Source: Cognataquiflexum gelatinilyticum | GTDB lineage: Bacteria; Bacteroidota; Bacteroidia; Cytophagales; Cyclobacteriaceae | DNA length: 64,000 bases | NCBI RefSeq assembly: GCF_024813435.1 | Contig: NZ_JANAEZ010000005.1 | Coordinates: 124,001-188,000, forward strand | Direction of reading: 5' to 3' | Shown: piece after piece, positions 26,082-35,735 of the stretch | How the letters are laid out: every line of letters starts with the position of its first letter | How positions within the stretch are numbered: position 1 is the stretch's first letter | Translations under genes and position numbers: made by a program | Notes under the pieces: model-generated | Database searches by the model: none | What the model was told of the DNA's origin: nothing | Seen by the model: the letters and a program-made list of their open reading frames with translations, nothing else

Positions 26082-28238
26082 ATGAAGTCCGTTCTTATGT
26101 TGATTAAGGGAAGTATTTGGGGTTTTCGACTGGTCGTTTTCAGCTTTTTTTATATGCCTTTTTTAGAAGTTCAGGCACAGACCATTGAAAGTCTGAATTC
26201 AGAACTTGAAACCCTTAGGCAAAAACCTGGCTTTGAAAAAGATACCATCTATCTCAATAAAGCGAATGAACTTGGATTTATGCTTGCAGAAAGTAATCCG
26301 GAGGAGGCTTTTACTTTTCTCGACAAGCAAATAGAAATGTGCAGGAAGGCAAAATTTGAAAAAGGTGAATCTGAGGCGTTGAAAATATATGGGAATGCCC
26401 TCCAAAATAAGGGGGATTTTACTGCTTCTATAGGATATTACCAAAAAGCACTTTCAATAGCAGAGGGTCTGCCGGATGGAAATCTTGTCCCGGGAATCTT
26501 GAATAATATCGGTTTGGTTTACTTTAGCCAAGGAAATTATGCAGAGGCTTTAAAAAATTTCTATGATGCTATAAAAGGAGCTGAAAACACAAAGAACCTA
26601 AATGTGAAAGCTGCTGCGTTGAACAATATCGCTCTTATCTATTTTGAACAAGGCAAATTTGAAGATGCGAAATCCAAGTATATAGAGATGTTGGAAATCT
26701 ATAAGGTTTTGGGAAATCAAGGCCGGATGATTCTCGCTTTAAATAACATTGGTGATGTAGAACTCAAGCAAAACAGACCTTTTGATGCACTTGAAAATCT
26801 GAAATTGGGACATGCCATGGCTCTAGAGCTACAAAGCTCGGAATTCATTGAGATGACTTCGAGGACTTTGGCGGATATTTACACAGCGCTTGACAGCATC
26901 GATAAAGCAGAAATTTTATACAAACAATCAATATCAATATCCCAAGAAAAGGGATATGGGGTTCCATTGTCACATTCGACTATCGGTTTGGCTGATTTGT
27001 ACCTTAAGAAGGGAAAAATCAAAGAAGCCTTGGATTTGGCTAACGAAGGTTTGGCACAATCAGAAAAAATGGGGCAGATTATGCAGTTGCGTAATTCAAA
27101 TGAATTGTTGGCAAAAATTTATGAAAAAAACGGAGACTTTGCTGAGGCTTTGGAAAAATTCAAACTTTTCAAACAGTATAGCGACAGTGTCAACAATACT
27201 CAGGGACAAAGACTTGCTGCAACTTTAGAGGCTGAATATGAATTTTCTAAAAAGACGTTGGAATTTGAAAAAGCTAACCTAAGGCAGAAATGGCTTATTT
27301 TTTCTGCTTTTTTCGGATTGTTTGCCTTTTTGATCATCCTGTTTTTGGTTTATCGAAACAGGAACAAACTTAATAGGGCATTTCTTATCCTGAAGGAAAA
27401 AAACATTGAAATCGGAAGCAAAAACGAGAAATTGGAAAATGCCCTTTCACAATTAAAGGCAACACAATTACAGCTTATCCAATCAGAGAAAATGGCGAGC
27501 CTTGGTGAACTTACAGCAGGGATTGCCCATGAAATGCGAAATCCTATAAACTTTGTAAATAACTTTTCGGAAGTTAGCCATGAATTGATTGGAGAAATAC
27601 AAGAGGAAAGATCCAAGAGTCAAGAAGCAAGAGACGAGTCTTTGGTTACTGAGATACTTGAAGATGTCAGATCAAACCTTGAAAAAATAACCCATCATGG
27701 CAAACGGGTAGATGACATTGTAAAAGGAATGCTAGAGCACAGCCAAAAAAGTTCTGGTGAAAAAGAATTGACAGATATCAATGCTTTGTCTTATGAATAT
27801 TTAAGATTGTCTTTTCAAAGCATGAAAAGGATTGAAAAAGATATCAATGTAACCTATGAAACTAACTTTGATACGAGTCTTCCAAAAGTGAATGTTATAC
27901 CACAGGATATTGGCCGGGTATTGCAGAATATTTTCAACAATGCATTTCAGGCCCTAGCGCAATCTTCAAAGAGTATTGAACCACACCTAACCGTCTCCAC
28001 GAAAAATTTTGGTGACCAAATCCAAGTTTCCATATCCGACAATGGTCCGGGAATTCCTGATGCGATCAAAGACAAAATCTTCCAGCCTTTCTTTACTACC
28101 AAGCCGGCTGGACAGGGAACGGGATTGGGGTTGTCCCTTTCTTACGATATTATCAAAGCACATGGGGGCGAAATTTTGGTGAAAAGTAAAGAAGGAGTAG
28201 GTAGTGAGTTTGTAATTACAATCCCCAAAGAAGCTTAA
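26082..28238 (+). CDS. TPR-type membrane sensor histidine kinase
   Basis: 718 residues from the ATG at 26082 (the frame runs upstream to 26034, but only this start exposes a signal peptide ending near EVQAQT). TPR repeats fill about residues 40-380 (GNALQNKGDFTASIGYYQKA, NNIGLVYFSQGNYAEALKNF and others). A membrane helix follows (WLIFSAFFGLFAFLIILFLV), then a coiled coil and the kinase core with H483 in HEMRNPINF and the FFTTKPAGQGTGLGLSLSYD motif. It belongs to the second core type, like the propeller kinase before it. There is no receiver. A weak AT-type hairpin overlaps its stop codon (28237-28268). Confidence 0.9.
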   Translation: MKSVLMLIKGSIWGFRLVVFSFFYMPFLEVQAQTIESLNSELETLRQKPGFEKDTIYLNKANELGFMLAESNPEEAFTFLDKQIEMCRKAKFEKGESEALKIYGNALQNKGDFTASIGYYQKALSIAEGLPDGNLVPGILNNIGLVYFSQGNYAEALKNFYDAIKGAENTKNLNVKAAALNNIALIYFEQGKFEDAKSKYIEMLEIYKVLGNQGRMILALNNIGDVELKQNRPFDALENLKLGHAMALELQSSEFIEMTSRTLADIYTALDSIDKAEILYKQSISISQEKGYGVPLSHSTIGLADLYLKKGKIKEALDLANEGLAQSEKMGQIMQLRNSNELLAKIYEKNGDFAEALEKFKLFKQYSDSVNNTQGQRLAATLEAEYEFSKKTLEFEKANLRQKWLIFSAFFGLFAFLIILFLVYRNRNKLNRAFLILKEKNIEIGSKNEKLENALSQLKATQLQLIQSEKMASLGELTAGIAHEMRNPINFVNNFSEVSHELIGEIQEERSKSQEARDESLVTEILEDVRSNLEKITHHGKRVDDIVKGMLEHSQKSSGEKELTDINALSYEYLRLSFQSMKRIEKDINVTYETNFDTSLPKVNVIPQDIGRVLQNIFNNAFQALAQSSKSIEPHLTVSTKNFGDQIQVSISDNGPGIPDAIKDKIFQPFFTTKPAGQGTGLGLSLSYDIIKAHGGEILVKSKEGVGSEFVITIPKEA

Positions 28239-28268
28239 TCAAAAGAGAACTAAATATTTTGATTTTTT
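28237..28268 (+). terminator. weak terminator-like hairpin after the TPR kinase
   Basis: Stem AATCAAAA (28237-28244) with TTTTGATT (28257-28264), then four more T residues. The stem is AT-only and overlaps the stop codon, so it is only a candidate. Confidence 0.35.
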
Positions 28269-28965
28269 ACCTATCAACCATATTTCCAATTATTGAGGCA
28301 GTTTTAACATTTAGACAGAAAGAGGTCTAGCTTAAATTGATTTTTCTGATTAAGGCAAATAAAAATCACAGTTTTTCTATTTTATATTAAGATCATTTTT
28401 TTGATTCAAAATCTTGCTTAAGGGTCTAATTAGAATCCTTCAATTCTGCTTTTTTTTCTTTTTGGGAATCCATCCATTGGAAAATCTGGTATTTTTTATA
28501 AATGAATTTAATTTCTGGTGTTGTCCATTACCTAATTTATTTTGGGTCTTTTCTTGCTAATTTCAATCCTTCAAAAAAAATCTTAAATTTTTCCAAAAAG
28601 GATTTCTTAAATCAAAAAAAATTGGCTTTGTGTATTTATTTATATTACATATTTTGATACAAAAATAACCAAAGAATAAAATTTTATAATTTTAATTTAG
28701 ATATAAATAATATAAATAGTTAAATTTTTTAGTGATTTAATTTTATTTGAATTCTCATTATAAAACAAGCCGTTTTTTCTCTATTTTTAGTAGGATAATT
28801 TTTTTAAAAGTAATTTCGTATATTGGAAAGTCCTTTTTATTAGAAGTTATTTGCACTTCATAATCCAAAAGCGACAGATTGTTATTTATTGGATTGACCT
28901 AATAACTTAACCAATTCTTTTAAGATTACTTGAATTTTAACTCTTCAATTTTAAACAACTTTCCA
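28239..28965. other. 727-base AT-rich region before the giant protease gene
   Basis: There is no gene on either strand. The region is strongly AT-rich. A possible Bacteroidota promoter is TTTG (28627-28630) followed after 19 bases by TATTTTG (28650-28656), which would give a leader of about 300 bases. The length of the gap suggests that regulation of the protease gene is separate from that of the kinases. Confidence 0.4.
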
Positions 28966-31900
28966 ATGCGGATGCTATCAAAATTCAGCAATTTGCTGTT
29001 GATATTATTGCTACTTTCGGCAAATTTTTCACATGCCCAAACTGTCAAACTAGAACAAGGTCAAAATGGAGGTATCCAAAGTGATCCCATAAGTCCTGTA
29101 AATTGGGCTACCGGTAACTCCAATAATGCCAATAGCCACTTTTTTGAGGGTCAATCTATACCTTACAGACTAACCATTTCTAAAATCAAGTCCGGCTATA
29201 AAGGTGTTATTGAAATAGAATGGGATACCAGAACCAATGGGAAAAGTGCCATTGACTATATAACAGGGTTTAACAGAATATGTGAGGATGTTGAACCTGT
29301 TCCGGGTATTCCATTTGGATCAAATCAATATCAATATGTTCAGATTCCTGTTCCGGGGTCTGGAAATGGATTGCCGGCATCTAGCTTTAACCTCATACCT
29401 GAATCTGAAAGAAGGTTGGCCATCTATGGTGGAAAATTTGGAACGATAAGTTATGTAATTCAACAAAGTCCTTCTTCAACATCAGCCATCACTCGCCTGA
29501 GGATAGCATTTACCGCGACCGGAACACAGTCAGGCACAAACAATTCTGTAGTAATTGCTTGGGGTGGACATATTGCAAGTGCTACTGATTGGGGTGAAGG
29601 AAACTCGGCTTCAAGTATTAATGGATCTCCATATCATACAAGAGTGGTTTCATTGAATGGAAAATCAATAGGAAGTCAGGATCGTTCAGTGCAAGCGGCT
29701 TCTACCTCCATAGACTTGGACCCTGACTGCGCTATCACAGGTGATGCAGAAGTTTGCGCTGGTTCTTCAGCTTCTTATTCAGTAGCAGTAGATGCCGATA
29801 ATTACAATTGGTCAGTTTCAGGTGGTGAAATCGTCGAAGGGCAGGGTAGCAAGTCGATCACTGTTAATTGGGTGTCTTCCGGGACAGTCTCTTTAGAAGT
29901 GAGCAACCAAGGTTCCTGCGGCCCAACACATTGTAGTTTGAATGTTACCCTGACCACTCCACCAATCTTAGAAGTAGTTGATGGAACCCTTTGTAGTACA
30001 GAGAATGGTGGTAATACAGCAATCGCAAATTTATTTGAATTTGCAGGGGTCAGTTTTGGAGAATTGATTTTCAAGCGCGAAGGAAATATTATCGAAACAC
30101 CGGAGTCTATATTAGTTACAGATGGAGATGTTATTGAAGTTACTGCAACAGGTGGTTGCGGCAAAACTGAAATAATGAAGATCAAAGTCAACGACCGTCA
30201 GATCTTCGGTATTTGCTCCCAAGGTAAGGTGTATGAACCTATAGGCTCTGAATTGAAAGCCCTTTATGAAATTTTCAAACAAGGCCAGACTGTTGGATCC
30301 AATGAAGTATTTTACATCAGTGGAAATGAGGTCCTCGTCGAGGTTATTTACTTCAAAAACAAGTTTAACGAAGCAAAAACAGCCTTACTAAGTTTAAATT
30401 TTGTTACTCCTGATGAATCGGAACTTAAGCAAGATCCTAATTCCCTTATCATTGCAGGATTTCTTCCAATTGAAAAGTTATTGGAATTAAACAATTTTCC
30501 GGATGTCATCAACTCTGTTCGTCCTGCAATTCCCGGTGTTCCCAATAAAGGAGCGACCACTACTCAAGGAGATAGGGTAATGCGTTCCAATCTAGTTAGA
30601 GCAGGTTATGTTCATTTTGAAGGTGATCAAGCCATAGATGGTTCAGGAATTAAAATTGGTTTGCTTTCTGATAGCTATGCCACAAGAAATGATGGAGGTG
30701 TCAATACCTTGGCGGCAGATATAAGCAACGGAGACCTACCGGAAAGTCTTTATTTTTATAGAGATATGCCTAGTAGGTTTGGGATAGGTTCTGATGAGGG
30801 CCGTGCCATGCTTCAAATTGTTCATGATGTTGCACCTGGTGCGCAGTTAGGTTTCCGTACGGGAGTTATCACTTCAGGTGATTTTGCCCAAGGAATCCGT
30901 GACTTAGCCGCAGCAGGAAGTGATATTATTGTGGATGATATTACTTATGTAACAGAACCATTCTTTAGCGACGGGAAAGTAGCAAAAGCAGTAAATGAAG
31001 TAGTTGCAAATGGCGTTTCCTATTTTACCTCTGCAGGAAATTTTGGAAGTAAATCTTTCGAAGGAACATTTAATCCTGTTAAAGACCCGTCAGTCAATTT
31101 GCCTCTTAATGATGATGAATGGGTAGATGGTGGCCGGATTCATCAATTTAGTGATGGTAATATTACACAGTCGATCAAAGTCTTCCCCGGTCAAAATAGT
31201 CCGGCAGTTTACATGATTGCACTTCAATGGGATGATCCACTCTATTCTGTCGACCAAATCGGAAGCTTATATGACCTTGATATTTATCTTAAAGATTTTG
31301 GTGCACCACTCTTTGGATTTAACAGAAATAACGCAAACGGTGACCCAATTGAAATCCTATCTTTCACCATTTCAGAGCCAACTACAGTAGATCTTTTGAT
31401 TGCACGTGAATGTGAGACTTGTACAGATTTGGATTCAAATAGGGGGATTAAGTTTAAATATGTGGTCTTCAGGGGAGAACTTGATCCTAATGATCCGAAT
31501 GGAATAAATGCTTCGACAGTTGTAGGCCATGCAAATGCAGCCGGTGCCATGACAGTAGGTGCAGTACTCTATGCCAATACCTCGGTTTTTGGATTTAGTC
31601 CAACCCTCGTACCGAGCGGAACTGACCCATTCACAGTAGCAACTTTCTCTTCAAGAGGAGGAACAATTACCAATGGAGAACTTCGGGACAAACCGGATTT
31701 CACAGGTCCAAATGGTGGAAACACTACGGTGGACCTAGGGGCACCGGATTTGGAAGGTGATGGTTTTCCAAACTTCTTTGGAACATCAGCCGCAGCTCCA
31801 CATGTAGCGGCAGTTGCAGCTTTGGTGAAGCAAGCACGTTTAAAATATTACCCGACAACTAACCCTACGGATTGGTTAGGAGGGACCGGAACAAGTTTAC

Positions 31901-34900
31901 CTGCAGATATTAGGAGAGTGTTAAAAACTACCTCACAAGACATGCATGAAACAGGTTTTGACATTAAGTCTGGTTCCGGATTAGTACGTGCGGATAGGGC
32001 TTTACTTTTTCTTGCTGCACCAAATCCTGAAAACATAGAACTAGTATATGATGAAGGAGTAAATCCGGGAGAAGTTGAGTTCAAATTGAAAATAACTGGC
32101 ACCAACTTATACGAAGGTTCCAATGTCTATTTGAGAGATGAAATCTTAAATGCCACCTATGGATTAGACGAATTTGGAGCAGGATTCTTGGAGGTGACCA
32201 TTCCGGAATTTGAAGGGAACCCTGGCGTAACTGTAGTTAATAATGCTATTTCGGATAGCGGACTCGATGGTGGAACAGCCGGGCCTGTCTATTTCTTTGA
32301 TATAGTTAAAAAAACAATTGCTATCAAGGCTGATAACCAAACAAAGAAATATGCTCAGATTTTGGAGCCATTTTCAGCTAGGGTATACGAAAGAGCTGAT
32401 AATGATTGGGTTCTGAGTACACTCACGCTTGAAGATGTTGGAATTACTTTGAGTCCCTTATCGGAAGGAAGTCCTTTAGTTCTGTTGACACTAACTAGTC
32501 CAATCGAAGGTGATTTAGCAGAGGTAGGTACATATATCATTACAGCTTCTCATCCTCAAACGAGCGTTGCTTTCTCTGACTTTTTCAATTATGTAGGAAT
32601 AGTTCAAGAAGACGGGGATTTATTTTACGATGGTACAAATAATGCTTTTGGAAACTATGGTCCTGGGATAATCACAGTAGAGCCATTACCGATTACCATC
32701 AAGCCTTTAGATTTGACAGGTGAATCTGCATTGAAGTACGGAGAGTCAATCAGTGACGCTTTGAAATTTGAGGTAATTATTCCTCAAGACGTCATTGAAT
32801 CTGATGGTAAGGTAAAAATAGTTGATGTACAAAGTATAAAGGATGCCATTCTCAATCAATATTTCGAAGATCTTGCAATTGCAAAACAGCCTGATGACAA
32901 CAGCCTTCCATTGGGGATTTTTAACGGTAGGACAATTTTCAATAAGGCTAGTTTCAACAATAAGAGTTTCATGGTCAGTTCACGAACCATGATAAATGCT
33001 AGAACTATTTTCAATGCTCGCACCATATTCAATAGCAGGCCGATTATTAATTCTGCCTTTGATGTTCCGGCAGATTCATTCTTGGAATATCTTGATGATC
33101 AAGAAAATCAGGAACTAAAAACTGTAAGCATCAATGGTAGACCTATAATCAATGCCAGAACAATTTTAAATGCACGTACTATTGTAAATGGTAGAACAAT
33201 TATCAATGGTAGGACTATCATTAATGCACGTACTATTCTCAATGGTCGGACCATCTTCAATTCAAGAACCATAATCAACAGCTCTGGTGGTGAAGGAGAA
33301 GGGGAGGATGATAATACCTTGGTGATTTTTGGTGAAAAAGACCTTGAACTCGCAGAAGAAGTGGAAAAAGATGGAATCAAATATTATGATTTCGGTGAAG
33401 AGGTCGTTGAGAGTGATGATGATTTCAACCTTGAATTTTTCTCTGTAAACATGGTGACAGGAACTGATGTAGGGGAACATTTTATTATTCCAGGAACCTT
33501 TGAGTCAAGAAATTATAGAGTTGGATACCTGCCTGCGGACCTTTCAATTACACCTGCCACTCTTATAGCAACAACATCAGCTAATCCAGATGTGATTGTG
33601 TATGGTGATGAATCACCTGAATTCTCTACTGAATTCGAAGGATTTGAGGTAAGTACAAGGTTCATAGATAATGAAGGAAATGAAGTGATCCAAGAAGAAA
33701 ATCAGGAATCAATCATTGAATCTATTAATTATTCGTTATTAAAAGATGGAGGATCCTTCCCCGGAAGTGGGTTAATCGCAGCAGGACTTTATGAGATTGA
33801 TCCTACAGTAAGCCTTTTTGAAACTTCTAACTATATCCTTGGAACGATTACTAGAGGTCAGTTAAACGTAGGGAAAGCTACGCCAAATGTTTCTGTAACA
33901 GGGGGAGTGTTTGAGTTTGATGGGCAACCGATGGAAGCGACTGCGTTTGCTTATGGGGTAGGCGGAATGGAGGATGTACTTGATCAAAGCTTAATTACTT
34001 TGGAGTATGAAGGAACAGGCGAAACCAAATATGGACCAACCTCTTCTGCACCTGTATTACCGGGTACCTATCGTGTGATTGCCAGTTTTGGAGGAAATGA
34101 GAATTACAATTCTGCAAGTTCTGAATATGCCACCTTGGTAATTGTAGGTTGTGTCAATGAAGCACCTGAAATGGGTGATTTTGAAACAGCCATGGGAAGT
34201 GGAAATTCAACTAATCCCGCAACCATAAAAAGGCCAGCTAATACCCAAACAGGAGATTTGTTGATAGTAGGTTTAATGTTTGAAAAAGGTAGGGCGCCAT
34301 CTGTGTCTCCACCTGATAATAGTTGGAAAATCATCCAAAGGATCGATCAGTTAAACCAAGTGGCAATGGTAACTTATTACAAAGTTGTAACAAGTAACAA
34401 TGAGCCTGAAACTTATGGATTCAGAATCAATCAAAGTCCAAAATGGACAATGGGAATTTCAAGGGTTCGCGGTGCGGATATCAATCATCCGGATGGACCC
34501 ATAGCAGCATTCAGTGGTTTGTCAGGTTCTCAGGGATTTGTTGCAACTGCACCGTCATTGACCACAGAGGAATGTAATACTATGGTGATGCTGTTCTACA
34601 CAAATAAGAAGAATGCCACATGGACGTCACCTGTTGGAACCATTGAGGTATATGATGATCCTAATAATCAACAAGGTTTGACCTCTAATATGATGTCATA
34701 CTTCATTCAAAGTGAGGCGGGAGAAACAGGTGATTTACGTGCAACCGCTTCTTTGGCAGAACATTGGGTGGCACAGGCAATTGCTGTTCGTCCTTTGCTT
34801 ACTTCATTTGAATCAGTACGAACAAAACCTTTGTCAGGAGAATCTCTCACAGAGTTGTCAGTTTCTGAAGGTGTTTCTAAACTTGAGCAAGATGAAACTT

Positions 34901-35163
34901 CAGGTCAAATAAAGGCTTATCCTAATCCTGTAAAAGACAGAATGAATTTAAGCCTTAGGGGTCTGGTCAATGAAGAGCCAAGTGAGTCTTCATTGGTGAT
35001 ATTGGATGCGATGGGTAGAAGCCATAGATTACCTCAGGTTTGGTATGGAAATGAAGGCCGTTTGGAATTGGATTTCTCACAAATGCACATTGGTTTCTAT
35101 ATTATCAATATCCAAACTTTGGATGGTGTCAAATCCATACGGGTAATCAAACAGACTCAGTAA
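28966..35163 (+). CDS. giant secreted subtilase-like protein with hexapeptide repeats, MBG domains and a T9SS sorting tail
   Basis: 2065 residues from ATG 28966 (a TTG at 28930 is in frame, but the signal peptide MRMLSKFSNLLLILLLLSAN starts here). A beta-rich N-terminal domain is followed by a PKD-like domain (about 260-340). An S8-type peptidase domain (about 545-1010) has D569 (IGLLSDSY), N692 (SAGNFG) and S941 in GTSAAAPH. The usual HGTxVA histidine is replaced by D-E611-G-R-A-M. Two blocks of hexapeptide repeat [IFLV]-N-[GAS]-R-[TP]-I lie at residues about 1319-1365 and 1389-1440. MBG-like beta domains follow (for example KATPNVSVTGGVFEFDGQPM), then a beta-sandwich domain. The last 80 residues (YPNPVKDRMNLSL...GFYIINIQT) are a type IX secretion sorting domain. 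It should be released to or held on the cell surface. It sits alone between two kinase groups. Confidence 0.85.
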   Translation: MRMLSKFSNLLLILLLLSANFSHAQTVKLEQGQNGGIQSDPISPVNWATGNSNNANSHFFEGQSIPYRLTISKIKSGYKGVIEIEWDTRTNGKSAIDYITGFNRICEDVEPVPGIPFGSNQYQYVQIPVPGSGNGLPASSFNLIPESERRLAIYGGKFGTISYVIQQSPSSTSAITRLRIAFTATGTQSGTNNSVVIAWGGHIASATDWGEGNSASSINGSPYHTRVVSLNGKSIGSQDRSVQAASTSIDLDPDCAITGDAEVCAGSSASYSVAVDADNYNWSVSGGEIVEGQGSKSITVNWVSSGTVSLEVSNQGSCGPTHCSLNVTLTTPPILEVVDGTLCSTENGGNTAIANLFEFAGVSFGELIFKREGNIIETPESILVTDGDVIEVTATGGCGKTEIMKIKVNDRQIFGICSQGKVYEPIGSELKALYEIFKQGQTVGSNEVFYISGNEVLVEVIYFKNKFNEAKTALLSLNFVTPDESELKQDPNSLIIAGFLPIEKLLELNNFPDVINSVRPAIPGVPNKGATTTQGDRVMRSNLVRAGYVHFEGDQAIDGSGIKIGLLSDSYATRNDGGVNTLAADISNGDLPESLYFYRDMPSRFGIGSDEGRAMLQIVHDVAPGAQLGFRTGVITSGDFAQGIRDLAAAGSDIIVDDITYVTEPFFSDGKVAKAVNEVVANGVSYFTSAGNFGSKSFEGTFNPVKDPSVNLPLNDDEWVDGGRIHQFSDGNITQSIKVFPGQNSPAVYMIALQWDDPLYSVDQIGSLYDLDIYLKDFGAPLFGFNRNNANGDPIEILSFTISEPTTVDLLIARECETCTDLDSNRGIKFKYVVFRGELDPNDPNGINASTVVGHANAAGAMTVGAVLYANTSVFGFSPTLVPSGTDPFTVATFSSRGGTITNGELRDKPDFTGPNGGNTTVDLGAPDLEGDGFPNFFGTSAAAPHVAAVAALVKQARLKYYPTTNPTDWLGGTGTSLPADIRRVLKTTSQDMHETGFDIKSGSGLVRADRALLFLAAPNPENIELVYDEGVNPGEVEFKLKITGTNLYEGSNVYLRDEILNATYGLDEFGAGFLEVTIPEFEGNPGVTVVNNAISDSGLDGGTAGPVYFFDIVKKTIAIKADNQTKKYAQILEPFSARVYERADNDWVLSTLTLEDVGITLSPLSEGSPLVLLTLTSPIEGDLAEVGTYIITASHPQTSVAFSDFFNYVGIVQEDGDLFYDGTNNAFGNYGPGIITVEPLPITIKPLDLTGESALKYGESISDALKFEVIIPQDVIESDGKVKIVDVQSIKDAILNQYFEDLAIAKQPDDNSLPLGIFNGRTIFNKASFNNKSFMVSSRTMINARTIFNARTIFNSRPIINSAFDVPADSFLEYLDDQENQELKTVSINGRPIINARTILNARTIVNGRTIINGRTIINARTILNGRTIFNSRTIINSSGGEGEGEDDNTLVIFGEKDLELAEEVEKDGIKYYDFGEEVVESDDDFNLEFFSVNMVTGTDVGEHFIIPGTFESRNYRVGYLPADLSITPATLIATTSANPDVIVYGDESPEFSTEFEGFEVSTRFIDNEGNEVIQEENQESIIESINYSLLKDGGSFPGSGLIAAGLYEIDPTVSLFETSNYILGTITRGQLNVGKATPNVSVTGGVFEFDGQPMEATAFAYGVGGMEDVLDQSLITLEYEGTGETKYGPTSSAPVLPGTYRVIASFGGNENYNSASSEYATLVIVGCVNEAPEMGDFETAMGSGNSTNPATIKRPANTQTGDLLIVGLMFEKGRAPSVSPPDNSWKIIQRIDQLNQVAMVTYYKVVTSNNEPETYGFRINQSPKWTMGISRVRGADINHPDGPIAAFSGLSGSQGFVATAPSLTTEECNTMVMLFYTNKKNATWTSPVGTIEVYDDPNNQQGLTSNMMSYFIQSEAGETGDLRATASLAEHWVAQAIAVRPLLTSFESVRTKPLSGESLTELSVSEGVSKLEQDETSGQIKAYPNPVKDRMNLSLRGLVNEEPSESSLVILDAMGRSHRLPQVWYGNEGRLELDFSQMHIGFYIINIQTLDGVKSIRVIKQTQ
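32920..33288 (+). repeat. two blocks of coding hexapeptide repeats inside the giant protease
   Basis: Block one (32920 to about 33057) and block two (33130-33288) encode about sixteen six-residue units of the type I-N-A-R-T-I, separated by about 24 residues of unrelated sequence. Codons differ between units (Arg as AGA, AGG, CGT and CGG), so this is repetition at protein level, not a recent DNA expansion. Confidence 0.85.
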
Positions 35164-35735
35164 AAAATTCAATTTCAACAAAGCAAAAGGGAATGGAAGT
35201 TACTTCCATTTCTTTTTGTTTTAACCAAAATCAGTCAGTTTGCCAAATGGATCAAAAGGATGTAAATCTCAGGTTTGACGGTAAACATTAATATTCTTTC
35301 GAAAATCATGTTTTAATTTCAAAGTGAAAGAAGATTTATTCTTTTTGAGTTTTGTATAAAAAAATCCAGTTGTAAATGATTTTCATTTCTATCCCTGAAC
35401 CATAAATGATTTTATGCCTTTTTGTCTGGTAAAATGCTTCATTGATTAATAGTTAGATCATTAGATATTTTGAAAGCATAGATTAAATTGGTCTTAGGTT
35501 TGTTAAAAATCGACCACATTCAATTCACGAAAGTCCTAAGTGAATTCAATTGAATAGAAAACAGATGTTTTTTTCATATATGGTGGAAGGAGGAAAAACA
35601 TATTTTTAAACTCAAAATCATTTGCAAAATGACATGATTGGATTTTGGTTAATTAAATGATATTTTTAAAAGTGTAAAATGAGGAAAAAATATCCGTTCT
35701 GACAAAAGTGCTGTTATTAGTATTCTCTTAGGTAT
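35164..35735. other. 572-base intergenic region after the giant protease
   Basis: Apart from the terminator at 35192-35222, nothing is recognised. There is no frame of interest on either strand, no clear promoter and no repeat. Confidence 0.45.
35192..35222 (+). terminator. terminator of the giant protease gene
   Basis: Stem AATGGAAG (35192-35199) and CTTCCATT (35203-35210) with a three-base loop, followed by TCTTTTTGTTTT. It starts 29 bases after the stop codon. Confidence 0.75.

Noticed and set aside
32920..33288. CRISPR-like or DNA tandem repeat.
   Set aside because: The units are 18 bases, contiguous, without spacers, and vary by synonymous codons within a long reading frame; it is a protein repeat.
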